Shown: in pieces, positions 1 through 9,778 of the stretch
Layout: each line of letters starts with the position of its first letter
Position numbering within the stretch: position 1 is the first letter of the stretch
Assembly (NCBI RefSeq): GCF_009727055.1
Contig: NC_052360.1
Span: forward strand, 63,478,525-63,542,524
Length of the DNA: 64,000 nucleotides
Direction of reading: 5' to 3'
Source of the DNA: Benincasa hispida
Lineage: Eukaryota; Streptophyta; Magnoliopsida; Cucurbitales; Cucurbitaceae
Notes under the pieces: generated by a model
What the model saw: the letters and a program-made list of their open reading frames with translations, nothing else
Database searches by the model: none
Told to the model about the DNA's origin: nothing
Made by a program: the position numbers and the translations under genes

Positions 1-29
1 TTTCTTAACTGATGCAATATTCACATGAC

Positions 30-1418
30 CTAGTCTAAAGACTCAACTATGTAAGCAGAATTATAAGTACGTGCATTCATCATATTTGCAACAAGAACAG
101 TATTCAATACAAAAAGACCATCAACCAGATACCTCTTACCAACAAAGTCTCCATTTTTGGTGAGGACAAACTTGTCAGCTTCTAGTACAACTTTAAGCCC
201 AGCCCAATTCAATAGACTTCTAAACACCAGGTTCCTATAAGGAAGGTACATACAATACATTACTTAAAGTTTTTTCATATGTTAATTTTAAAAGAACTTT
301 CCCTTTTCCAAGTACTCTTGTCGTGGCAGAGTTACCCATGAATGCACACTCTTCGTCAGTAGTGTCTTCATAGTCATGGAAGAGTTTTTGGTTTGAGCAG
401 AAGTGTTTTGAAGCTCCAGTGTTAAGTATCCAGTCAATTGGTTTTCCACCAGATTAGTTTCCTCAACAACAGCTATTATGTCATCTTGTTCAGCAAGATT
501 ATCTTTGGGGTGGGTCACTAATTTGGCCTTCCTTTCCTTTGATTGCATTGGTAGGATTTGCGCCCATAATTCCCGCAGACATAGCAAATTAATTTCTTCT
601 TTTTAATCTTCCCACCAGTAATTTTGTGATGTCCTTTCTTTTTAGAGGAATTATTCTTTCTAGACTACTTCTTGGGATTTTTGAACCTGTCTTTGTTAAC
701 AGTAGAAAATTCAACCAAATTAGTATTAACCAAATTCAGATTTTCAGAAGTTAGCTTATCTTTTAACTTGTTGGCTTCTTTCGTGCACATGTGACTGATC
801 AACTTTTGGAGTGTCATATCCTTCTTTTTGTGTTTCAGATGGTTTCTATAATCGCTCAATGATGGGGAAAATTTCTCAAGTAGTACATTTTCTTAGAGAA
901 CCTCACACATCTTCATGCCCTCAGACAAAACGTTGGCCACCAAATTTTCATATTCATGAATATGCTCCACTACAAGTTTTTTGTCCGTCATTTGAAATTG
1001 TAGCCATTTACTGACGACATACTTCTTGTAGCCTGCATCATCTCTTCCACATCGGGACTCCAACATATTCCAAATTACCTTTGTTGACTTTTTGACCATG
1101 AACAGATCAAACATCGAATCTGTTATATGGTTCAGCAAATGGTCATAGACTGTTTTGTTGTCTTTCTCGTATTTATCAAGATCGATTGGATGACTACTTC
1201 GGTTGGTAAAAAACATCAATGGGTTCTTTGGAGGATTCTGGATCAGAGACATTAATCACCTTCTTAGTATCAACCGATGCTTCTGTGGTGAGGAGATAAT
1301 CAACCTCTAGCTGCTCAAAGAAGATCAATAATTTTTTAAACCAACGGCAATAGTTCGCTCCATCGAGTGGTTCAAGCTTGGACAAATCGGGAAGGACCTT
1401 AACATTATTGATCAACAA
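30..1418 (-). pseudogene. Copia gag-pol remnant (element 1), 5' part
   Basis: Degenerate 5' half of a Ty1/copia polyprotein read on the minus strand. Gag starts near 1418 with a typical copia opening (KLEPLDGANYCRWFKKLLIFF) and continues through overlapping frames at 893-1252 and 665-859 (UBN2-type gag). The protease signature follows near 395-440, where the usual LDTGAS reads LNTGAS, so the catalytic Asp is replaced by Asn. A GAG-pre-integrase-like segment follows at 30-260. At least three frame changes are needed to connect these blocks, so the gene is dead. Integrase and reverse transcriptase would lie beyond the left edge of the window. The family is clear; the precise lineage is not. Confidence 0.85.
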
Positions 1419-1439
1419 CTGGGAATAATTGCTTTCAAA

Positions 1440-1907
1440 TTATAGAAAAAATACAGCAAAGAATTGTTGCGTCGTGGAGGAACCACTACCCTAAAAGCAA
1501 TTAGGCGTGACCTCGGTGCTAATTGCTATGTCGGTTGCTTCCCAAGGTTAACACAGTCTCCAATCTCGGGCGTGCTCGTCAAAAAGTATACTATAATTGG
1601 AAAAAATGCTTAGAATAGATGAGAATAATATTGGTGAAAGGAACGCATACAGATCCGAAAATAGAACTCATTTAATATTAAAACATTTTACCCAAACCAT
1701 AACTTGCCCACCCGATCGGATGACGATGGTGGTGGTGCGCACGTACGGTGAAAGGGTTATACTTCTACCACCAATACACTTTGGACTCACATCTAGCATA
1801 CCTTAGTTTTTATACACTTTAGACATCGTTAAACTTTCTAATATGGATAAAGCTCTCCCACCCCTTAGCTTTTGTTATGGGCCTAGACCCAAAAGTTATT
1901 TCTAACA
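1440..1907 (-). repeat. Probable 5' LTR of copia element 1
   Basis: Upstream of the gag start, the minus strand begins TGTTAGAAATAAC at 1907, the usual opening of plant copia LTRs, and runs into the gag leader near 1440. No clear primer-binding site is visible and the partner LTR is outside the window, so both the inner boundary and the assignment are tentative. Confidence 0.4.
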
Positions 1908-2981
1908 CTATATACAAATTTTGTGATCCAAATAGTGTAAACTTGAAAATTTTAAATTAAAAATATATTTAATAGATAAAAAGGTTAATAAATATAGTAT
2001 TTCAAGTTTTAAACTCAATCCGTTTTTCGTTAAATTAGAAATAAGTATTATAAATGACATGGTATTAAAAATATGCCTCACGTTTTTCGTTAATTTAGAG
2101 ATTACATTTTTTTAAAACAATAAATTCGAGTGTTTTTAAATATCTATTCCCTATATTTATTTATTTCCGTAGATTTACTTTAAATTATCAAAGCAATTAT
2201 CCTACATATTATATAATGGAAGGCCTAAGCTCGATAAGGGCAGAAATTCTCGACCTCATTGATGAACAGTTTTGAGGAGCAAATAGTCTTCATTTAAAAA
2301 AGACAATTTTCTCACTGCTCTTGCAAGAAGGCAATGCCATCTAGCAGAAATCAAAGACATTTTGTTTGGTAGGTGTTTGGTGAAATTTTAACTTTATTTT
2401 TTAAAAGAAAAAAACTAAAGGAATCGGTTGAATCTCACATTGATAGATTTTAAAAAGGGAGTCTCTTTTTTGTACTCCAATTTGGGCTATGGATTTTGGC
2501 TCCAAGGGGTATCCATGTTTTGGAATGAGTGAAGAAATAGACTTATGGTTTCGATGGACGGAACAAGTTCCACGAGTTCCACGACTTAGCCTATAACAAA
2601 CTTTTGTCTTGTAGGTTTGGTTCTAGACGATTTGCTATTATTATGAAGATGTTGCCGTTTCCAATCGTAGGTGTATTTGAGAGAGACATAGTTTATGAGA
2701 AAAGCACAAGTTAATTTGGATGAACCAACCATCTAAATATTTTACTAAAATTAATTGCAAATATAAGATATTTTCATTTGGTGGCTCGATTTGTTCAAGT
2801 TTCAAGTACAGTTTATTTAAATGGTAAATCATGTTTTTTTTTTTCAAAAATAAAAAGTCAGATTTACCCTTTAAAAAATTTATACTGAGGGTTAAAGAGT
2901 AAATATTTGTATTTTTTAATCTCGATTTTTAAAAAAAAACAAAAAAAAAGAACAAAGAACAAAGCATTTTTATTAAATTCC
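1908..2981. other. AT-rich spacer
   Basis: I see no gene. Short A and T runs, and a weak direct repeat of the words cgtttttcgttaa near 2020 and 2080. Confidence 0.5.
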
Positions 2982-2986
2982 TATAT
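2982..2986. repeat. Target site duplication, left copy (TATAT)
   Basis: Five bases TATAT directly outside the low-coordinate LTR; identical to 7867-7871. Confidence 0.85.
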
Positions 2987-3125
2987 TATTAAAGCAGAGT
3001 AAATAAATCTGCTATTTCATTTATTAACCAAAAGAGGCCTATAAATAGGTAGAATTACAACAGTGACTAACCATTTAACTACCTGTATAACAAACTTATA
3101 ACAAAATATAAACTAATTTCTAATA
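2987..3125 (-). repeat. 3' LTR of copia element 2
   Basis: 139 bp, ends TATTA...TAATA. It matches 7728-7866 except at six positions. It is bordered on the inner side by the polypurine tract at 3126-3138. Confidence 0.93.
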
Positions 3126-3138
3126 CTCCCCCACAAGA
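3126..3138 (-). other. Polypurine tract of element 2
   Basis: The minus strand reads TCTTGTGGGGGAG and directly abuts the 3' LTR, where plus-strand DNA synthesis would be primed. Confidence 0.8.
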
Positions 3139-3146
3139 TGGTGTGG

Positions 3147-4758
3147 TTATATCAAAAATATCCATCTTGGATAGTAAGGAGAAAAACAAAGTGTTGGGCA
3201 AAGCCTTGGTGAAGATATCAGCAAGCTGCAAGTGAGACCGGATGGGAAGAAGTTTGACATTGCCACGAACAATGTAATCTCAGACAAAATGGCAATCAAT
3301 TTCAATGTGCTTCGTCCGTTCATGAAAAACCGGATTTTCAGCAATATGGACAGCAACCTCATTATCACAATAGGTTAAAGAGGGATGAATAAGAGGTACC
3401 AAAAGCTCATGAAGAAGTTGTTCAACCCATAGCAATTCACTTGTAGTAGCAGCCAAAGCTCGGTATTCAGCTTCGGCAGAAGAACGGGATATCGTAGACT
3501 GCTTCTTAGCCTTCCAACTAATTATGGAATCATCCAAGAAGATGCAAAAACCGGTTATAGACTTCCTTGAATTGGGACAAGATCCCCAATCAGCATCAGA
3601 ATACACCTTTAATTGAAATGTGTGGACAGATTGTAGCAGAATACCTTGGCCCAGAGAAGCTTTCAAATACTTAAGTAAGGACATGGCAGCATCAAGATGA
3701 GGTTGTCTAGGTTGAGCAACAAACTGACTGAGCTTATGGACAGCAAAAGCTATGTCAGGCCGAGAAATAGTCAAGTATAGCAGTCTTCCAACGAGTCTCT
3801 GATACAATGTTGCATCAGGAAGGAGGGTACCAACATCAAATTGGAGCTTTAAAGCCGGATCAAGAGGTAGAGGAGTCGGTTTGCAAGCCAACAAACCATG
3901 ATCTTCTAGGAGCTGCAATGTATAATTTCGTTGTGATAAAAGAATACCCTGAGACGATCTTGCAATTTCAAGACCCAAGAAATACCAAAGAGACCCTAAG
4001 TCTTTGAGCTTGATGGTTTCATGCAGATGATCTTTGATCTCATGTAGTACAGGTAAGGAAGCACAGGTAATGACTATGTCATCAACACAAACAAGCAAAG
4101 CAACAAAGGATTGAGCAGAACCTCGAGTGAATAAGGAGTAATCGGACTTGGACTAAGAAAATCCTAAGTGAAGGAGTGTCTTTGAGAACTTGTCAAACCA
4201 TTGGCGTGATGCTTGCTTAAGGCCATATATGGATTTATGCAAGCGACAAACAAGATGCTCCCCCTGTTTATGAACAACATTGTGCTTGTAACCCAAGGGT
4301 AGATCCATGTATACCTCTTCAACTAGATCACCATGTAAAAAAGCATTATTAACATCTAGTTGAAGTAGAGACCAACTTTTTGAGACCGCAAGAGTAAGAA
4401 GTACTTTGACAGTAACAAGCTTGGCAACAGGAGAAAATGTCTCAATGTAGTTGAGGTCTTCTTGCTGCGTGTATCCTTTGGCTACAAACCGTGCCTTGTA
4501 GTGGTCAATGGTCCCATCTGCACGATACTTGATTTTGTATATCCATTTGCATCCAATAGAGTGTTGGCCTTGAGGTAAGGGCATAACAGACCAAGTACAG
4601 TTGGTTTCCATTGCTAGAAGTTCATCGTGCATAGCTTGGCGCCAATGTTCATGAGGGACAGCCTGGTGATAAAACTGAGGCTCATATGCGGCTGAGATAT
4701 TGAGGGCAAACATCTTGTAGATAGGATTCAGTATGTTATAAGATAAAACGGCTTGCAA
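3147..4758 (-). pseudogene. Copia reverse transcriptase and RNase H, broken
   Basis: Reverse transcriptase and RNase H of element 2. 4153-4758 holds the amino half ([47 protein letters not shown]). It ends in a TAG at 4153-4155 within the conserved GFSQSKSDYSLF-like region. The frame resumes at 3280-4098 with the catalytic box reading CVDD instead of the usual YVDD, followed by RNase H (SDADWGSCPNSRKSITGF, SSAEAEYRALA, HIEIDCHFV). A TGA at 3280-3282 cuts the last part, which continues in frame to about 3140 (ADIFTKALP). The two stops each look like one C-to-T change from Gln and Arg codons. Confidence 0.93.
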
Positions 4759-5106
4759 AGGATACTTAGTAACTGTCTGCTGAGAATGATTGTGTAAAAG
4801 GAGGTTGCAATGATAGTCCCTGAGATATGAGGGTGGTTTAGTCGTCCTTGTAGAGCGGCAACAGTGAGAAGAATTGTCAAGTAAAGACAGATGGGGCTGA
4901 TCAGTGACTGCAGCATCATCATCAGCAGGTGCAAAATGAGCAGTAGGTTGAGAAACGTCTGTGAAGTAGGCTGGTCAGAAAGCTCAGGAGTAGCAGAAGT
5001 GAATGATGAAGAGGCTTCACTGCTGGATAAATCACTTGAAAAATGGAAGTGATAATGGTAAAACTAGATCAGGAAAAGGATCAATTACCTCTGCTTAAGA
5101 ATTGAT

Positions 5107-5889
5107 TTAATGAAAAGGGAATATGTCTTCATGAAACACAACATCCCTTGAAATAAAGAATTGCTTCTTCTCAATGTCATATAAGCGATAGCTCTTGATG
5201 CCAGTAAGATATCCCAAAAAAATAGAGGCAATGGCCCGAGGTTGAAACTTGGTCCTGTGAGAAGGTAAAGTAGAGGCAAAACAAAGACAACCAAAAGTTC
5301 GTAGTGAATTATAGTCAGCATGTTCAGCAGTCAAACGATAGTAAGGTGTTTTCCAGGACAAGATATGAGATGGAATGTGGTTGATCAAATAAGATGCGGT
5401 CAATATGCACTCTCCCCAAAACAAGATAGGTAACCTAGCTTGAAATAATAGAGATCGTGCGACATTTAACAAATGTTGATGTTTTCTTTCTACTACCGAA
5501 TTTTGTTGAGGCCGTTCAACACAAGAAAACTGATGGAGAACACCTTTGGCAGCAAAAAAATCAGTAAAGGCCAGTTCTGGTGTATTATCTGATCGAAAAG
5601 CTTTTATGGAAAAACCATATTGATTTTCAATCAACTGAAAGAAGCGAGGGACAATAGTAATAGCTTCACTTTTGTTTCGCATAAAAAAAACCCAAGTGTA
5701 CCGAGAATAATCATCAACTAGTATTAAAAAGTAACGATATCCAGCATGAGTAGGTTCTTTGTAAAGGCCCCAAATGTCACAATGTATAAGATCAAAAGCA
5801 TGAGCAGCAAGTCTATTATGGGTTTGAAAAAACAGTCGTTTTTGTTTTGCTAGAGGACAAATCATGCATTTAGTACAAGTACTATCCAT
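5107..5889 (-). pseudogene. Copia integrase domain (element 2)
   Basis: A 260-codon open stretch encoding the integrase. CTKCMICPLAKQKRL is the end of the zinc-binding domain. The core carries D (LIHCDIWGLY), D (FRSDNTPEL) and E (QQNSVVERKHQ), matching the D-D-35-E pattern, followed by the copia-typical KTPYYRL...RTFGCLCFAS...IFLGY. It is the longest intact block of the element. The upstream GAG-pre-integrase part (5910-6212) and the linker to reverse transcriptase are in other frames, so the polyprotein is interrupted. Confidence 0.9.
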
Positions 5890-6174
5890 GTCTACATGTA
5901 AAATGTCTTTTAGGAAACTAAGATGTTTATAGATGGATGTCCAAGCCGATTATGCCAAGTAGAAGCAGAGAAAGTAGTAGTGGAAGAACAAACAACTTTT
6001 ATGGTACGTGAAAATGAATGTAAGGACTTATCAACTGATGCTTGCAACAAGTATAATCCATTCCATTTGTTAGCCTTGCCAATAGTCTTCAAAGAGTACT
6101 TGTCCGGAATGAAGCAGAAATCACTAAAAAAAGTGACCATGACGGGTGATAGGAAGTTAAAGAGCTTATGAAAA

Positions 6175-6414
6175 TTAAGTTGAAACAGAAATCTGATATA
6201 TATATAGCACATTCTGTAGCATGATATCTATACTGATTTGAATATCCCCAACAAATTCAACCAGAAGTTGAGACTGATTAGGCAAAGTAACAGTTGTCGG
6301 TTTCATTTGTCTTAGAGTAGTGAATAGGACCTTATTGACAGATATGAGCTGATGCACCAGAATCAAGTATCCACTGATCAGAAGATATATCAGAAAGGGA
6401 ACAAATACCTGCAA
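6175..6414 (-). pseudogene. Copia protease region (element 2)
   Basis: Aspartic protease segment; the minus strand near 6349-6380 reads DQWILDSGASAH, keeping the catalytic D-S-G triad. It is frameshifted against the integrase part. Confidence 0.8.
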
Positions 6415-6520
6415 CGTGAGCTGTAGGAGTGATAGAATCTGTCTTATTGGACGTTGCTGCTATGGTGGCTGTTTTGGACTTATTGAGATGGGATTGGAGC
6501 ATTGCCAATAAGCCTTGGCA

Positions 6521-7524
6521 TTATTTAGATGTTAAAGAGGATAAAGAATCAGAATGATCTGCTCTTATTGATTCGGGAGGTTTGTAAAGCTTGTGCCCTG
6601 GTGGATATCCATGGAGTTTGTAACAACGATCAACAGTATGCCCTTGAATATTACAGTGGGTGTAGATTGGTCTATCCTTCTTCTTGTTTTGATTGGTGTT
6701 GTGAGAATAGCTTGGAGCAGTCTGGTGGGAAGCAGAAGAACCATTTTTCACAAGGAGGGCAGTAGCATTAGATGAAGATATCACATTGCCAAAGGACGAA
6801 GAATAAGCTTTCTGGTCAATCTCCTGTGCAACTAGAGAGAAGGCCCAATTGATTGATGGTTCTGGTTCCATTAGTAACAACTGAGATCTGATAGGAGCAG
6901 ATGAATCGTTTAAACCCATGAGGAAAGCCATAACATACTCTGTTTAGAAGTAAGTCTGTAGGTTCTTGACACCACCACAAGTGCATTTTCCACAAGAACA
7001 AGATGGGCGATAGGAGATGGTCATTCACAACGTTTCCAGCTTGGCATAGTATGTGGTAACAGAATCTTGATTTTGGGATAAGTTGGAAATTTACCGGCGT
7101 AGTTGGAAGACTCTTGGTCGATTTTTACGCTGGTATCGTTCTTGCAGATCAGCCCAAATTTCTTTAGCAGAATCAGAGAAGTTAATGCTAGCAGAAATCT
7201 CTTTGGAGAGAGAGTTAAGAATCCACGCGGTGACAATGCCATTACATATGATCCAATAACTGAGTAACTCACCGAAGGTCGAGGGATTTCACCATTGATG
7301 AAGCCGAGTTTATTTCTTGACAGTGAGCCTGATCTTCATCGCCTGACTCCACGATTCGTAATTCGATTCCGTATGAAGATTAGAAACGAGCACAAGATTG
7401 GTGCTGTCTAAGGGATGAAGAAATAAGGGTTCTGATATTGTTCAAGAATGGAAGATGGGGAAGCTCGAACATTCTCCATGGAGTTGGAGTTTCCGAATGA
7501 GGTTAGGTCGTCGGATCTGGTCAT
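6521..7524 (-). pseudogene. Copia gag, frameshifted (element 2)
   Basis: Gag of element 2. The likely ATG is at 7524, just inside the primer-binding site. Conserved gag blocks lie in three frames (7021-7272, 6816-7028, 6521-6931), so at least two frameshifts separate them. The CCHC zinc knuckle near 6590-6645 reads YTHCNIQGHTVDRC: its first Cys is Tyr (TAC for TGC), which should weaken nucleic-acid binding. Confidence 0.88.
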
Positions 7525-7715
7525 GATCGTCGTTTCGGATGAAAAAGGAGAACGAAAAATCACGAGAAAAATCTCGCTCGACACTGTGGACGGAGGCGAG
7601 CGAGATCAGTGTTAGCGTCTGGAAGGTCGGGGAGCGAGATCGGCCCGAGAATAAAAAAAGACACGAGAAAAAGAGTGGCTGGAGGGAAAACGAAAAATCA
7701 AAGAGTTTTAATTTT

Positions 7716-7727
7716 GCTCTGATACCA
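7716..7727 (-). other. Primer-binding site of element 2
   Basis: The minus strand reads TGGTATCAGAGC, complementary to the 3' end of plant initiator Met-tRNA, directly next to the 5' LTR. Confidence 0.92.
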
Positions 7728-7866
7728 TATTAAAGCATAGTAAATAAATCTGCTATTTCATTTATTAACCAAAAGAGACCTATAAATAGGCATAATTACA
7801 ACAGTCATTAACCATTTAACTACCTGTATAACAAACTTATAACAAAATATAAACTAATTTCTAATA
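7728..7866 (-). repeat. 5' LTR of copia element 2
   Basis: 139 bp, ends TATTA...TAATA; partner of 2987-3125. Confidence 0.93.
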
Positions 7867-7871
7867 TATAT
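7867..7871. repeat. Target site duplication, right copy (TATAT)
   Basis: Five bases TATAT directly outside the high-coordinate LTR. Confidence 0.85.
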
Positions 7872-8890
7872 TTTAGAAGTTAAAAAAAATCTAATAACAA
7901 CACATATTTTGTAAGTGTGAAGTTTAAAATAAGTTTTTTTTTTAATAGTTGAATTAATTTAATTACACGGTAATTCTAATTTAACAAGCATATATTTTCG
8001 GTGAAACCTTCCCTTTCAGCCCGTGTGTTTTCTTAATTTCAAGATCAAGTATATTTCCACACACACAAAAAAAAAAAAAAAAAGGATCTTTCAATATATT
8101 GTGTTTATTCTTTACATTATTCCTTACTCACTTATATATTGAGTTTATTCTTTACATTTGTTAAATTTTTTTTCTTTCCATTACAGGGCGTGTTAGCTAT
8201 TTTTTAATATATTGTGTTAGGGCTTAGACTCACTAATAGTTAATTATTTTAAATACAATGTATTAGTATTTTATTGACTTCTTTCGAAAAATAATCTCAT
8301 GTTCTTAAAAATATTATGCTTTTCAATAGTTCATAAATGTTCTTGATTTTTTTTTTTTTTTTTTTTTGTTGAATGAGTAAAAAATGGTAGAATTTAAAAA
8401 TATTCCATTTTTAATTGCTAGTGAAATCTTGGTTGTTATGATTTGAATTTTAGATTTTTTGAATTAGAGATATTTTGGTCAATTGTTAATTCATAATAAA
8501 TAATTCTAAAAATTGTTTATCATTATCTTATCTTTTTTTTTTTAAAAAAAATGCTTTTTTCAAAATTAAACTTTTTTTTTTTTTGTTAGCCTTAGAACTT
8601 TGGTGTTAGCTAGACCTTGGTTTAATCAACTTTCGGTCCAATTTATTGCGACCTTAACTTACTTTTGTATGTAAGCCCAAATTCACCTATAACAATAGCA
8701 AATGGTTTTTTTTCCCCGCTTTTCTTAAGGAACTAAATGAACAACATTAAGCATAACTCAATCCTTGTCCAATCTTGAATTAAAAGGAGAACTTTTTTGT
8801 TTTTTTTGTTTTTTTTTTTAGGGACAAAAGGAGAACTAATTATACAACAATTATATCTTTTTCAAATTTATTTTGGGTAATTGGGTTGAA
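7872..8890. other. AT-rich spacer upstream of the RF2-like gene
   Basis: I see no gene. Long T and A runs (8055-8085, 8345-8370, 8570-8585, 8795-8820). Confidence 0.5.
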
Positions 8891-8893
8891 CGT

Positions 8894-8957
8894 TAGCCCA
8901 AAACAAAGGTCCAAAAATATCATACTCAAAGCCCATTATACGGCCCAGCCCGGCCCA
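8894..8957 (+). promoter_or_regulatory. Cluster of site II-like elements (RGCCCA)
   Basis: Four RGCCCA words lie at about 8895, 8930, 8942 and 8952, upstream of the ATG at 9179. On the other strand these are TGGGCY site II elements, which bind TCP factors and are common in promoters of genes for mitochondrial, ribosomal and other growth-linked proteins. The functional role is inferred. Confidence 0.5.
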
Positions 8958-9178
8958 TTACAATCGGACGGCGGACCATTGCCGTGAGCGAATTGGTCTA
9001 AGCCTCGCGTTATGAACACGCGGCGTTTTCGGACATTCCAGTGTCGTGGAGTGACTCGTCCGCCATCTCGCTTTCCTTATTTGATTTTTCTTCAACTTCC
9101 CCCAAATTTCTTAAATCCCTAGATCTCTCCATCTACGAAATCCCAATACTTTTTCCAATTCGAAATCCTTTCATTGCA

Positions 9179-9778
9179 ATGGATTCCTCTCTGGTTGCTG
9201 GAACCCTTTCAATGGTCGCCAACAATGGCATCGGCTTCGCTAAATTCCTCAATCGCCTCGATTTCGTTTCCAATTACTGTATCTCTGCTACCGATTCAGT
9301 CACTGACCAGATCTCACCGTCCTCCGCCGCCGGAGCTCTTCAATTATCTGCCGCACTTTTCCCCATCGCAACTATTGCTCCACCGCCTGTCAAATCGGTT
9401 TCCTACCGATCGGCATCTCGGACGTTTCTCCGTAGAAAGCGGCGCACGAAGCGTAGATTGTATAGCGGTGATTCCGAGGGCCGCGAGGATGATGGATTCG
9501 CTGGCGGCGATTTTGATGGACCGTATGGTGGAGATGGCAGCAGTGGCGGTGGTAGAGGTTGGAATTTCGATAGATTTGGGGGAAATGATTGGGACGAATC
9601 ATCGTCTTCTTCTTCCTCTTCAAATCCGGCGTATTATTTCGTTTACGAGGTGGTTTGTTGGATTGCGCTGTCAAATTGTGTTCATTTTGCGTTCAAGAAG
9701 GTTGTTAGATTTGCAACTGAAGCAATGGGGAATTCCGAAAGGGGGAAAATGTCCATGAGATTGATCTCCGTTTGTTGA
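9179..9778 (+). CDS. Ser/Gly-rich single-hydrophobic-segment protein, RF2-like
   Basis: Intronless gene for 199 residues. I start at the ATG at 9179; the open frame extends upstream to 9041 but has only GTG there, not a plant start. The N-terminus (1-80) is Ser/Ala-rich with few acidic residues, compatible with an organelle transit peptide. A basic cluster (LRRKRRTKRR, about 84-93) follows, then a Gly/Asp-rich stretch (about 107-136), eight serines (141-148), and a conserved-looking hydrophobic C-terminal segment (YYFVYEVVCWIALSNCVHFAF, 152-172). This architecture matches plant glycine-rich proteins annotated as FERTILITY RESTORER RF2, mitochondrial; I name it by resemblance only. The molecular function of the family is poorly defined. 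Site II elements upstream fit an organelle-related role. Confidence 0.7.
   Translation: MDSSLVAGTLSMVANNGIGFAKFLNRLDFVSNYCISATDSVTDQISPSSAAGALQLSAALFPIATIAPPPVKSVSYRSASRTFLRRKRRTKRRLYSGDSEGREDDGFAGGDFDGPYGGDGSSGGGRGWNFDRFGGNDWDESSSSSSSSNPAYYFVYEVVCWIALSNCVHFAFKKVVRFATEAMGNSERGKMSMRLISVC

Larger units (their letters stand above)
2987..7866 (-). mobile_element. Structurally complete copia element (element 2)
   Basis: A 4,880-bp Ty1/copia retrotransposon in reverse orientation. It has two 139-bp LTRs, a primer-binding site matching initiator-Met tRNA, a polypurine tract, and the copia order gag, protease, integrase, reverse transcriptase, RNase H. A perfect 5-bp target duplication TATAT lies at 2982-2986 and 7867-7871. 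The LTRs differ at 6 of 139 positions by my count. LTR ends are TATTA...TAATA, that is TA...TA instead of TG...CA; such non-canonical termini are known in some copia groups. Short LTRs and gag style suggest the Ale/Retrofit group, which is inference. The coding region carries stops and frameshifts, so it is not autonomous now. Confidence 0.95.

Noticed and set aside
9041..9178. Upstream extension of the RF2-like reading frame by 46 codons
   Set aside because: It begins with GTG; the first in-frame ATG is 9179, and the upstream part looks like a C/T-rich leader.
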